DNA of 64,000 nt, taken from contig NZ_FODX01000006.1 of assembly GCF_900110495.1 (NCBI RefSeq), forward strand, positions 124,001 to 188,000, given 5' to 3'. Every line of letters begins with the position of its first letter. The first letter of the stretch is position 1. The notes beneath the pieces were generated by a model. The model saw nothing but the letters and a program-made list of their open reading frames with translations. It made no database searches and had not been told where the DNA came from. The translations under genes were made by a program, and so were the position numbers. This document shows, piece by piece, positions 9,452 through 18,013 of the stretch. The DNA comes from Nitrosovibrio sp. Nv6. GTDB lineage: Bacteria > Pseudomonadota > Gammaproteobacteria > Burkholderiales > Nitrosomonadaceae.

Positions 9452-10641
9452 CTGACGCGAAGAAAATCATGATTTTGGGGGCCGGCAACACCGTCACTCC
9501 TCTGATTGAACAAGCCAAGCGACGCGGGCTTGTTACTATTGTCGTCAGCCCGGACGGTGATTATAAGGGCCTGAGCCTCGCCGACCATCAGATCCATTGT
9601 GATTTTCGCGACACCGAAACGATTCTCAAACACGCAAGACATTACGCCATTGACGGTATTGCCTGCACGGGAACTGATGTTGTCGTTCCCACAATCGGCC
9701 GTGTGATCGATGAACTTGGCCTGTATGGAACCGGTTATGAATCCGCTGTTGCATGTTCCGACAAGTGGCTAATGAAGCAGGCTTTGATCAGGTGCGGGGT
9801 GATGACTGCGCGTGGTGTAGTTTGCGATTTGCCTGATGCTCTAGGTTCGGCAGTGGAAACGGTGGGCTTTCCCTTGATGAGCAAAGCAGTGGATTCATCG
9901 GGCAGTCAAGGCGTCTTCAGGGTCGATCGACCGGAAGAGCTTCTTGATGCCTGGAACGCTTCAAAGCAAGCTTCCAGTTCAGGGCGAGTCGTTCTGGAGG
10001 AGTATCTCGAAGGCCTTGAATATGGGGCCCAGGCTGTTGTTGAGGGGAATCGTGTCAAAACCGTGTTTCTTCACAATGATCAACTGACTCCGCCTCCGAA
10101 TCACGCGCCGATCGGACACTCGATTCCTTGCACTTTAAGCCGTGATCAGCAAGCCCGTTCATGTATGGAGATCGCGGCCGCGATTGAGGCTTTGGGTATT
10201 TGTGACACGGTGTCGAATGTGGACTTGATGCTTGTTGGCGATACGCCCTACATCCTTGAAATCGCCGCTCGCATGGGTGCGACCTGCCTTCCGGAAACAA
10301 TTTCCATCTATGGCAGCTTCAATGCCTATGATGCAGTGCTGTCTCTAGCTCTGGGCGAGCCGGTTTTAGTGACAGATATATGCAAGGGAATGCCAAATGC
10401 ATCTCGAATGATTGAAAGCCCGCAGGATGGTGTGGTACTCGAAATTCGAGTTCCGGAATCGGTGCGTTCGCATCCAAATCTTCATCGGCTGTCGATCTAT
10501 GCAAAACCCGGCGACACAGTGCGCCGGTTTCAGGTTGGACCGGATCGCATCGGGGATGTCATTGTCACAGGCTCATCAGTCGTTGAAGCCGAGCAATTAG
10601 CCGCTGATTTGGCTTCGCTTGTAGAGGTCGTGTTCGTCTAA
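9448..10641 (+). CDS. ATP-grasp ligase
   Basis: A 397-residue ATP-grasp enzyme. The start is set at TTG 9448, which overlaps the upstream TGA and has AGAGGGAG a few bases before it; the frame is open further upstream, but only inside the GT2 gene. The N-terminal pre-ATP-grasp Rossmann part reads IMILGAGNTVTPLIEQAKRR. The central ATP-grasp fold has VVLEEYLEGLEYGAQAVVEG and the metal-binding end ILEIAARMGATCLPE. The family joins a carboxylate, through an acyl-phosphate, to an amine or another nucleophile. Between a membrane GT2 and a methyltransferase, it may amidate a sugar acid or attach an amino acid to a glycan precursor. The substrates are not known. Confidence 0.85.
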   Translation: MTDAKKIMILGAGNTVTPLIEQAKRRGLVTIVVSPDGDYKGLSLADHQIHCDFRDTETILKHARHYAIDGIACTGTDVVVPTIGRVIDELGLYGTGYESAVACSDKWLMKQALIRCGVMTARGVVCDLPDALGSAVETVGFPLMSKAVDSSGSQGVFRVDRPEELLDAWNASKQASSSGRVVLEEYLEGLEYGAQAVVEGNRVKTVFLHNDQLTPPPNHAPIGHSIPCTLSRDQQARSCMEIAAAIEALGICDTVSNVDLMLVGDTPYILEIAARMGATCLPETISIYGSFNAYDAVLSLALGEPVLVTDICKGMPNASRMIESPQDGVVLEIRVPESVRSHPNLHRLSIYAKPGDTVRRFQVGPDRIGDVIVTGSSVVEAEQLAADLASLVEVVFV

Positions 10642-10680
10642 GTCTCCCACTGATATTTTTCGAATCAACAGGAAAACAAG

Positions 10681-11430
10681 ATGAGTCAAAATGAAAAGGA
10701 TCGTTTGGAGCAGATTGCCGGGTTTTATCATTCAACTGAAGCAACCGAGGCTGTGGATCATTTTCATCTCTATTTAAGAGATATGGCAATTCCTCGAGAG
10801 GGTGGACGTTCCGCCTTGGAATTGGGCTGTGGTAGTGGGCGATGGACCCGGGTGCTGTGTGAACGCTATCAGGAAGTGGATGCGGTTGATGCTGCCGCCG
10901 AACTTGTCGAGCAAGTAGTCAACGAGATGAAGAACAAAGGCGCAACCATTCGCGGGCATGTTAATCTGATCGAGGATTTCCTGGAATCGCCAGGACGCAC
11001 CTGGCACCATGTCTATTTGACCATGTTGCTCGAGCATGTGGAGGACCCCATTGACATACTTGTCAAAGCAAAAAGAGCATGTGACCCGGATGGTTCCATT
11101 TTTGTCGCTGTCCCCAATGCTTCGTCCATTCATCGCATCGTAGCAATGCGTGCCGGCCTGATTGGTAAGATCGACGAGCTGTCCAAAAGCGACTTGAAGG
11201 TTGGGCACAGAAGAGTTTATACGTTGGACTTGCTGAAACATCATCTGACCGCTGCCGGTTTTTTCATTTCAGAAGTTACACCGGTCGGATTAAAGCCAAT
11301 TACGCATCAACAGATGCAAATCTTGCCGGACTCTGTTCTTTGGGCTCTCTGCCAATCAGGCGATCTGGCTCCCAACAATCCCGCCTATTTTGTTGTCAGG
11401 GCTACAGCCGGAATGCATGCTTTAACCTGA
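10681..11430 (+). CDS. Class I SAM-dependent methyltransferase
   Basis: A 249-residue Rossmann-fold methyltransferase. Motif I is ALELGCGSGRWTRVL (about residues 45-59), followed by VDAVDAAAELVEQV (motif II acidic end) and VYLTMLLEHVEDP, as in UbiG/UbiE-like small-molecule methyltransferases. AGGAAAACAAG precedes the ATG at a usable distance. It lies 39 bp after the ATP-grasp gene on the same strand and is probably in the same transcript. It likely methylates a sugar or the product of its neighbours; the substrate cannot be predicted. Confidence 0.85.
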   Translation: MSQNEKDRLEQIAGFYHSTEATEAVDHFHLYLRDMAIPREGGRSALELGCGSGRWTRVLCERYQEVDAVDAAAELVEQVVNEMKNKGATIRGHVNLIEDFLESPGRTWHHVYLTMLLEHVEDPIDILVKAKRACDPDGSIFVAVPNASSIHRIVAMRAGLIGKIDELSKSDLKVGHRRVYTLDLLKHHLTAAGFFISEVTPVGLKPITHQQMQILPDSVLWALCQSGDLAPNNPAYFVVRATAGMHALT

Positions 11431-11826
11431 AAGAACCCGCCCACAAGACGAATGCTTGCCTGATCCCTGACGGTGATTGGCTGGTGAGGGGCGGATCAGT
11501 TGGCTGCCGGAATGAAGCCGAAGCGGGTCAGTGTCAATTCCTGATACTACCAAGAATAGAAAAAAGAACTACTGCGCAGGGTAGCATAAAGTAAGTAAAA
11601 CAACACAACCTCATACCCAACCGCTTGCACAACTTGACATACATAACTTAGAGGCCCTGCTAACCCTAATAACCATATTGCATTACTCAGGTATACTTAC
11701 AGGCATGGAAGTCACTCAAGCCCGGTACAAGCGAATCGTACATTGCCTGCAACTCGGGCCGGACATTATTTGCGGCATGCCGTCGGATCTTCAGCAACTG
11801 CCGCCCGCCGGGAGAACGCTGCCCTG
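11431..11826 (+). other. Intergenic boundary before the GC-rich block
   Basis: About 400 bases with no supported gene. An open frame runs from TTG 11743 into the next gene but lacks family similarity over its first 28 codons. The sequence changes character here, from ordinary to visibly more GC-rich from about 11.75 kb onward, so this may be the left edge of an acquired segment. No direct repeats or integrase were seen. Confidence 0.45.
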
Positions 11827-13140
11827 ATGTTTCGATACGCTTCCCTGGCCGGCCACTACGCCGACAGCGTGCGGTTTGCGCGACTGTCCTCCTCCGCGAC
11901 CCGCCGCCACCAACTCGTCCGGTTCCGGCGCCTGTTCGAGCACGCCCGCGAACATTCGCCTTTCTACCGGCACCTGTACCGCGAGACCGGCGTGGACCGA
12001 CTGGTGATCCGCGACTGGGCCGACATCGAGCGTGTGCCAATGGTGGACAAGGCACTCCTGCGGACGGTGCCCACTCAGGACCTGATGACCCGGCCGATCA
12101 CACCGGATCTGGTGCGTATCACCACCAGTGGGTCCAGCGGCGAGCCCTTCGTAATCTATCAGGCCCGGATGGAACAATACACCTCGCATGTGCGCGTGTT
12201 CGCGATGCTATGGGAGCTGGGCTGGCGCCCCTGGCAGCGCATCCTTATGTTGACCCGGCTGGAACCCGAGGCTGTTTTGCCGGTGGAACAGGACCTGGGG
12301 CTGCTGACACGGCTGCGTAGGGGCTTCGGGCTGTTCGAGCGCGATATTGCTTCGATCTACACACCTCTGACGGAGGTTCTGCGCTGGCTCGACGCACACG
12401 CGAACGCACCTGTACTCTGGTCCACGCCGGGTATCATCACGATACTGTGCGACTTTCTCGAGGAGCAGGGCCGGCGCTACCGGTTCAGGCTGGTGGTGCT
12501 GACCTCCGAGACGCTCAGCCGGACGCTGCGCGCGCGCTGCGAGCGTCTGCTCGGCGCGCCGGTGGTGAGTCACTATGGCCTGCAGGAATGCCCGACCATC
12601 GGTCACGATCCCGGCGACGGCGGTCATTTTCGTATCCAGAGCCATGCCTGCATGCTGGAACTCATTAATACCCGGATTGAGGAGGGGGGGGATGGCACGT
12701 TGGGGGACGTGGTGCTGACCAATCTGGTCAATCACACCATGCCCTTCATTCGCTATCGGACCGGGGATACCAGCGAGGTCCTGCCGCGGCCCGACTGCCC
12801 CGCCAAGGTGCTGGGGCTGATCCTCGGCCGGGTGGATGATGTGCTGACCCTGCCCGGTGGCAGGCGATTCGCCCATCACCATGCGCATGCGCTATTCATG
12901 GACTTCCCGCTTTGCGCCCAGTTCAAGTTCGTCCAGTACCCGGACGGCCGGCTGGCCCTGAGGCTTCGACTGCGCGACGGTGAGGCGCCGGAGGCGGTGC
13001 GGGACGCAGCGCTAGCGCGCTGGCGGACGCGCTTTGCCGAGGTGCCGCTGGCGGTGGAGTTCGTCGACACCATCATGCCGGTGGATGCGCGCACCGGCAA
13101 GTTTAAGAACATTGAGCGACTGAGTGCTGGACCCGCATGA
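11827..13140 (+). CDS. Second PaaK/CapK-like adenylate-forming protein
   Basis: A 437-residue relative of the protein at 4582-5958. The ATG at 11827 is preferred because family similarity starts with MFRYASLAGHYADSVRF and a GGGAG lies upstream; a TTG at 11743 is the longer alternative. Motifs are TTSGSSGEPFVIYQ, SHYGLQECPTIGHD and FIRYRTGDTSEVL. The PaaK cysteine hinge (CxCGR) is replaced by DCPAKVLGLILGRVDD. The gene is strongly GC-rich compared with the first copy and is not its recent duplicate. Its stop overlaps the ATG of the CapA-like gene. The likely activity is acyl-adenylate formation for polysaccharide decoration. Confidence 0.82.
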   Translation: MFRYASLAGHYADSVRFARLSSSATRRHQLVRFRRLFEHAREHSPFYRHLYRETGVDRLVIRDWADIERVPMVDKALLRTVPTQDLMTRPITPDLVRITTSGSSGEPFVIYQARMEQYTSHVRVFAMLWELGWRPWQRILMLTRLEPEAVLPVEQDLGLLTRLRRGFGLFERDIASIYTPLTEVLRWLDAHANAPVLWSTPGIITILCDFLEEQGRRYRFRLVVLTSETLSRTLRARCERLLGAPVVSHYGLQECPTIGHDPGDGGHFRIQSHACMLELINTRIEEGGDGTLGDVVLTNLVNHTMPFIRYRTGDTSEVLPRPDCPAKVLGLILGRVDDVLTLPGGRRFAHHHAHALFMDFPLCAQFKFVQYPDGRLALRLRLRDGEAPEAVRDAALARWRTRFAEVPLAVEFVDTIMPVDARTGKFKNIERLSAGPA

Positions 13141-14222
13141 TGAAAGTCAATTTCTTCGGCGATATCTGCCTGGACGGCATCGACTGGCAACGATTTGAGT
13201 TCGACCCGGCGCTGCAGACGCTGATGGACGATGCCCTCAATGTCGGTAACCTGGAGTGCCCGATCACCCTCCACGAGGTTCCGAAGCCCCTCCAGGTATG
13301 CAACCTTCGCGCGCCGGCGGAATCGCTGGCTCTACTGCAAGGTTTTGCTGCCGTGTCCCTGGCGAATAACCATGTACAGGATTATGGCGAGACGGGCTGC
13401 CGGGATACGCTCGCAGCACTCGGGCAGACAGGCATTGGTCATTTTGGTCTCGGGCCGGATCAGCGCTCCGCACTCACCCCGCTGATTCTCGAGCGTGGTG
13501 GCGTGCGCCTCGCCCTGCTCGGTGCCACCCGCTACGCCAATGCCGGGGATGGCCTGCCTGGCACCGCCAGTGAGCGGCCATCGCGGTTGCGGCGCGTCAT
13601 CCGCCGGCTTAAGGCCGACGGCTGTTTTGTCGTGCCCTATTTCCATTGGGGTTATGAGTACGTCCATGTGCCGTCGCCGCGGGAGCGCGGTATCGCCCAT
13701 GCCTGCATCGATGCCGGTGCAGACCTGGTCATCGGTGCCCATCCCCATGTCTGGCAGGCGTGTGAGACATATCGTGGTCGGCAGATCTATTACAGCCTCG
13801 GTAATTTCATCTTCCACTCGCGGGTGTTCGATGGCCTGTCGCCTGTGCCGAACGACCCTCGCTTGCAGGAGGGGCTGGTCATTAGCGTCCAAATCCGGCC
13901 GAATCACCGGTATGATGCCGCTGTGCACGTGGTCCGGTTGACGGATACCAGCGCGCGTCTGCTGGACGCCACCGGCAGTGCTCCCATCCAGACCCGGATG
14001 ACGGCCCTGGCGGACCTATTGGCGGGGCCGCGACTACCCTATCTGCGCGCCTATTTCCGGCAAACCCCGGCCATTGCACGGCAAAACGTGCGTATTCGCA
14101 AAGAGTATAAGACGGCGGCCGCGGGCAGCTGGGCTGACCTCTTGAAGGTCTATCGTAGCTTCAACGGTCAGGACGTGATGAACCGTCTGGCCGCCGCAGT
14201 CATCGGCCGCCTGGAGCAATGA
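13137..14222 (+). CDS. CapA-like metallophosphoesterase (PGA_cap family)
   Basis: A 361-residue protein of the CapA/PgsA fold. It has the expected metal-site order: FFGDICLDG at the N-terminus, VGNLECPIT, VSLANNHVQDYG, VPYFHWGYEY, and VIGAHPHVWQ followed by IYYSLGNFIFHS. CapA proteins take part in poly-gamma-glutamate or capsule synthesis; the exact reaction is not settled in many relatives. No signal peptide or N-terminal anchor is seen, unlike Bacillus CapA, so this copy may be cytosolic. ATGA overlaps join it to the PaaK-like gene before and the membrane-protein gene after it, indicating one operon. Confidence 0.84.
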   Translation: MMKVNFFGDICLDGIDWQRFEFDPALQTLMDDALNVGNLECPITLHEVPKPLQVCNLRAPAESLALLQGFAAVSLANNHVQDYGETGCRDTLAALGQTGIGHFGLGPDQRSALTPLILERGGVRLALLGATRYANAGDGLPGTASERPSRLRRVIRRLKADGCFVVPYFHWGYEYVHVPSPRERGIAHACIDAGADLVIGAHPHVWQACETYRGRQIYYSLGNFIFHSRVFDGLSPVPNDPRLQEGLVISVQIRPNHRYDAAVHVVRLTDTSARLLDATGSAPIQTRMTALADLLAGPRLPYLRAYFRQTPAIARQNVRIRKEYKTAAAGSWADLLKVYRSFNGQDVMNRLAAAVIGRLEQ

Positions 14223-15178
14223 AACGCGGTCTGATCAAACTTGCGTTGACGTTGGCTCTGTTGCTGGCGTTGTTCCATTTGTTGGATATCTCCCTTGCCG
14301 GCATCCTCGACCGCCTGCGCAACTTTGGCTTTGTGGTTGTCGCGGCCCTGCTGCCGCTGACATTGATCCCATGGGTGTCTGCCAGCCGCTGGGGTTATTT
14401 GCTGGGTTTAAGTGGTATCAAAGAGCGCATGACCGTGCTCTGGGAGTTCAACTGGAAAGCAACCTTTCTCGGTCTCTTCCTGCCTGGATCGCAGGGTATG
14501 GATTTTTTCCGCATCCTGTTCATCGAGCGCCGCCACCCCGGGAGTCGCGGCGTGGCGGGGAGCACCGTAGTCATCGAGCGGATGATCGGTTTCCTGCTGC
14601 TCGGCCTGTTTGCCCTTCTGGCCCTGTCCTTTGTCTATGATGAGGAGCGGTTTCGCCCGGTGCTGGCCCCGGTGCTGGCCGTGAACGGTGGGTTGGTCCT
14701 GTTGGTGCTGGCGGTATTTCTGGTCCGTTGGCGTGCGCCAGACGAGGGCAGTCCCGGTATCAGGCGAGGGATTACCCGCGCTGTGCGGTATCTGCATCGC
14801 CTGCATCAGGCAGTGAAGGGATTCCCATATCGGCGGGGTTTGCTACCAACCGTCATTTGGATCGCGGCCTTTCAACTGTCGCTTGTGGCTGTTGTCCACC
14901 TGCTGTTCCTTGCATTCAATCACCCGGTGCCCTTTGTTCAAAACCTGTTGTTTTATCCGTTGATCGGCTTGTTGACGGTGGTACCTGTCACAGTTAGCGG
15001 ATTTGGTGTGCGGGAGGGGGCTTTTGTGTTTTTCTACTCGCTTGTCGGTGTTCCGTCCGAAGTGGCGGTGGGTGTTTCGCTGCTCAACTATCTGCTGGTC
15101 ATCGGTGTTCCAGCGTTATTAGGCGGCCTGTTGCTGCTGTTCGACCGTGGCAGGCAGATTGCGGGGCGCCCCGGATGA
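14219..15178 (+). CDS. LPG-synthase-TM / UPF0104-like membrane protein
   Basis: A 319-residue polytopic protein with about eight transmembrane helices, of the lysylphosphatidylglycerol synthase transmembrane (flippase-like) family without the synthetase domain. The C-terminal signature is VSGFGVREGAFVFFYSLVGV. Such stand-alone proteins (AglD/UPF0104-like) are frequent in glycan loci, and many are thought to flip or accept lipid-linked substrates. It is coupled to the CapA-like gene by an ATGA overlap. A truncated homologue lies at 16783-17007, beyond an IS remnant. Confidence 0.83.
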   Translation: MKRGLIKLALTLALLLALFHLLDISLAGILDRLRNFGFVVVAALLPLTLIPWVSASRWGYLLGLSGIKERMTVLWEFNWKATFLGLFLPGSQGMDFFRILFIERRHPGSRGVAGSTVVIERMIGFLLLGLFALLALSFVYDEERFRPVLAPVLAVNGGLVLLVLAVFLVRWRAPDEGSPGIRRGITRAVRYLHRLHQAVKGFPYRRGLLPTVIWIAAFQLSLVAVVHLLFLAFNHPVPFVQNLLFYPLIGLLTVVPVTVSGFGVREGAFVFFYSLVGVPSEVAVGVSLLNYLLVIGVPALLGGLLLLFDRGRQIAGRPG

Positions 15179-15267
15179 GTCAGTGGGGTGCGTTTTCAAG
15201 CGTGAGTTGCCGGTGCATCTGCATCCAGAATTCACCCAATCCATCTTACTAATCCAAGGCTTCACCC

Positions 15268-16215
15268 ATGTCTCAGAATCACAATATCAGCTGTACCTAT
15301 TGGAGTCAGGCGCACAGCCGCTCTCTGGGACCCGATGACGCCTGCCCGCTAAACGAGTGGTGCGCTGGCAATCCGCGTGGTGCGCTGCTGGCAATGCATC
15401 CGAGAGGTTTTCCCGTATTCCTGCCGAGTGCGTCAATAGCCGCTTCCGACGAGTATGCCAACGGTGATCCCTATCTGGTGCAGGACGGGCTGGAAGGTGG
15501 CTCCGGTTTCCAGCAGCGGCGTGTCGAGACGACCCTGAAATTGGTAGCTACCGCGCTGTCGCGAATATCACCGACAGGCGGGGCCGGGACAGTGCGGATC
15601 CTGGATGTAGCCTGCGGCGCTGGCCATCTGACCGCTGCGGTGTCTGAGCAGTTTCCGATGGCGGAGTTGTATGGGATCGATTACTCAGTAACCGCCGTCG
15701 ATAAGGCGGTTACTGAATATCCTACACTTACCTTTTGCTGTGGTGATGCTTACGACTTGCCTTACCAGGATGGTTGGTTCGACCTGGTACTGCTCAACAA
15801 CATCTGGGAGCATGTTCCGGACCCATTGCGGTTACTGGCGGCCGTACGTCGGGTGCTGAAGCCTGGCGGGTTCGTGGTGGTCTCGACGCCAAGTCGCTAC
15901 CGCTTTGGCAACCTTGTTCGGGTGCTGGTGGGGCGACCGGTATTGTTTATGTCTCGCCACCATGTTACGGAATACACGGTCGGCCAGGTGCTCGAACAGT
16001 TCCGCTACGCTGGTATGGAGGCTGAGGTGTTTGACCGGCCTTGGTCGGGCCCTACCTACAATTTGGCGACCTTTCTCGCCTATAAGATAGCCTCGCCGGT
16101 GTTGACCGTGCTGTTGCGGCTAATTGGTTCCCATCACTCACTGGAACAGACGGTGTTCTATCTTGTGCGCAATAGCGACACAAATAATAAGGTAATCGGA
16201 AGTGCTGGCTCATGA
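15268..16215 (+). CDS. Class I SAM-dependent methyltransferase
   Basis: A 315-residue protein with a roughly 100-residue N-terminal extension before a Methyltransf_11-like domain. Motif I is ILDVACGAGHLTAAV (about residues 111-125), then ELYGIDYSVTAVDKA, LVLLNNIWEHVPDP and a post-motif VLKPGGFVVVSTPS. It is the last gene of the GC-rich block. The final codons (about the last dozen) run directly into the IS3 remnant in the same frame and may not be the original C-terminus. The substrate is unknown; a sugar or lipid-linked glycan fits the context. Confidence 0.82.
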   Translation: MSQNHNISCTYWSQAHSRSLGPDDACPLNEWCAGNPRGALLAMHPRGFPVFLPSASIAASDEYANGDPYLVQDGLEGGSGFQQRRVETTLKLVATALSRISPTGGAGTVRILDVACGAGHLTAAVSEQFPMAELYGIDYSVTAVDKAVTEYPTLTFCCGDAYDLPYQDGWFDLVLLNNIWEHVPDPLRLLAAVRRVLKPGGFVVVSTPSRYRFGNLVRVLVGRPVLFMSRHHVTEYTVGQVLEQFRYAGMEAEVFDRPWSGPTYNLATFLAYKIASPVLTVLLRLIGSHHSLEQTVFYLVRNSDTNNKVIGSAGS

Positions 16216-16720
16216 ATCCGCAACCGGGCCAACCAGGTTTGGCACTGGACACGACCTATATTCCGATGGCCAAAGGGTTTGTCTATCTTACTGCCGTCGT
16301 GGATTGGGCCTCGCGCAGAGTATTAGCTGCAAAGGTAGCGATCACGCTGGAGGCCTGCCATGCGGTCGATGTGTTGCAAGAAGCATTCAATCGCCATGGC
16401 AGACCGGAGATTGTGAACACTGACCAAGGCAGCCAGTTCACCGCGCATGAGTTCGTGCAAGCCGTCAAGGATCGGGGTGCAACCTCAGCATGGACGGGTG
16501 CGGAGCCTGGAGGGATAATGTGTTCGTCGAGCGCCTATGGAAATCAGTGAGATACGAGCGGGTGTATTTGCATGCCTATGATTCAGTCGCTGAAGCCAAG
16601 CGGTCGATCATGCAATACATGGACTGGTACAACCGGTCCAGGCCACATTCGAGCCGGGGCAAGAAAACACCTGATGAGGCTTATGCCGTGATGCTGTCGA
16701 CGGTTAAACTGGCAGCGTGA
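16216..16720 (+). mobile_element. IS3-family transposase OrfB remnant, frameshifted
   Basis: This is the C-terminal catalytic half of an IS3 OrfB (rve integrase core). The DDE residues are visible in LALDTTYIPM, VNTDQGSQF and DNVFVERLWKS, followed by YNRSRPHSSRGKKTPDEAY. It is broken in at least two places. One base is missing near 16240, where NQVW and ALDTTY fall in different frames. A net frame change occurs near 16475-16490, between VKDRG and MDGCGAWRD. The N-terminal half and OrfA are missing and no terminal inverted repeats were identified, so it is an old non-functional fragment. Confidence 0.85.
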
Positions 16721-16782
16721 AAATTAGCAGAGATTCCACTTAAAAAAGCGCTTCTGTTGTTCAAATAAACAGGGCCACTTCT

Positions 16783-17007
16783 CTGTACCCGTTGATCGGG
16801 ATGTTGACGGTGGTGCCCTTGACCGTAAACGGGTTTGGGGTTCGGGAAGGGGCGTTCGTGTTTTTCTATTCGCTGGTCGGCGTACCAGCGGAGGTGGCAG
16901 TGGGCGTCTCCCTGCTGACCTACCTGTTGGTCATCGGCGTCCCGTCCCTGCTGGGTGGGCTGCTGCTGTTTGATCGTGACGAGCAGACCGGCATTCCGTG
17001 CGAATGA
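16783..17007 (+). pseudogene. Truncated LPG-synthase-TM-like gene, C-terminal end only
   Basis: The frame reads LYPLIGMLTVVPLTVNGFGV and continues to the natural C-terminus. By eye, 55 of 62 aligned residues equal the end of the membrane protein encoded at 14219-15178. DNA identity is clearly lower because of many silent changes, so it is a diverged homologue and not a recent duplication. Everything upstream of the last 75 codons is missing and is replaced by the IS3 remnant. It cannot make a functional protein. Confidence 0.8.
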
Positions 17008-17078
17008 GCAGGACAGGCTGCTAGGCTATCTTTTGAATTTCCCCTTGAATTTTTGTCTCCTGTCAGCGAAACGTCCAC

Positions 17079-17954
17079 TCAGGTCGAACGCATTGTCAGC
17101 GATTTTGCGAGGGTTTGATAGGAAGGGGGATGCCCCGAGGCATATCCGGATAAATAATAACGTGCAGGTTCGAAATGATTTTCCGCGGTAAAAGGTGCCA
17201 GGAATTTATCAGCTACTAGTTCCCTCCTGATAAAAAAGGCGTTTGCTCCGGATAAATTGCAACCCACAAGGCAGTATCCCATTTTATGCAGATTGACTTC
17301 GAGAAATTTCAGCGAAGCGCCAAAGCAATCATCGCCCACCCATGTGTGCTCCGCGGCATAATCCATGCAAAATAGAACGGGCGGCGCAAATTTGGCGTTA
17401 TATTCAATCATGATTACCCGTGGACTGATGCAGGATATGGCCTGAAGCACATGGTAGTCATTTCCATCGATATCTACCGATAAAAGATCAATTTCGCTCT
17501 GTGTGATATCTGATGAAATCAGGTCATTAATATTCGACCTCGTAATAAAGGACTCGGTAACCTTTAACTTTCCGCTTTTTATAATCGGGGAAAAATGATT
17601 ACGAATATTGGCAATCGCCGTGGAAGAGGCATCAATCCATAAACCCTGCCAGTCGTCAAACAGAAGGGCGAGCGTGTTGTTTTCCAGCCCATTTCCGATC
17701 CCGAATTCCACGAATGTCTTGTTGGTCGTGCCAATCCTGTAAAATATTTCTCGTATGATTCCATCCTCATCATTTTGCGAATATATCTTTCTCCCGAAAG
17801 GCATTAGACTTTTAGGCTCCAGATAGCGTACATCCGCTCGCAGGCGGTCTATTTCAGCGCGTACCGAAAGCTGATGGGTTCGATTGGCGTTCGCTGACAT
17901 ATCTCCAAGCGAAACCACCAAATGACGTGCGAATCTTTTCAGTTCTGTCAGCAT
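17079..17954 (-). CDS. FkbM-like methyltransferase-fold protein
   Basis: A 291-residue protein with the SQNDEDGII segment, then FVEFGIGNGLENNT as a SAM-binding-like loop and IDLLSVDIDGNDYHVLQA, the acidic motif typical of the FkbM region. The first 55 residues look helical and charged. It is the last of three minus-strand genes (glycosyltransferase, FkbM, this one) with gaps of 59-72 bp, so they probably form one transcript. FkbM-type enzymes O-methylate sugars or polyketides; the substrate here is unknown. Confidence 0.72.
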   Translation of the reverse strand: MLTELKRFARHLVVSLGDMSANANRTHQLSVRAEIDRLRADVRYLEPKSLMPFGRKIYSQNDEDGIIREIFYRIGTTNKTFVEFGIGNGLENNTLALLFDDWQGLWIDASSTAIANIRNHFSPIIKSGKLKVTESFITRSNINDLISSDITQSEIDLLSVDIDGNDYHVLQAISCISPRVIMIEYNAKFAPPVLFCMDYAAEHTWVGDDCFGASLKFLEVNLHKMGYCLVGCNLSGANAFFIRRELVADKFLAPFTAENHFEPARYYLSGYASGHPPSYQTLAKSLTMRST

Positions 17955-18013
17955 GATTGTTCTGCTCTGTTATCGTCAAAAGGTTCGGATGGCTACACGT
18001 CCAATTAATTAGG

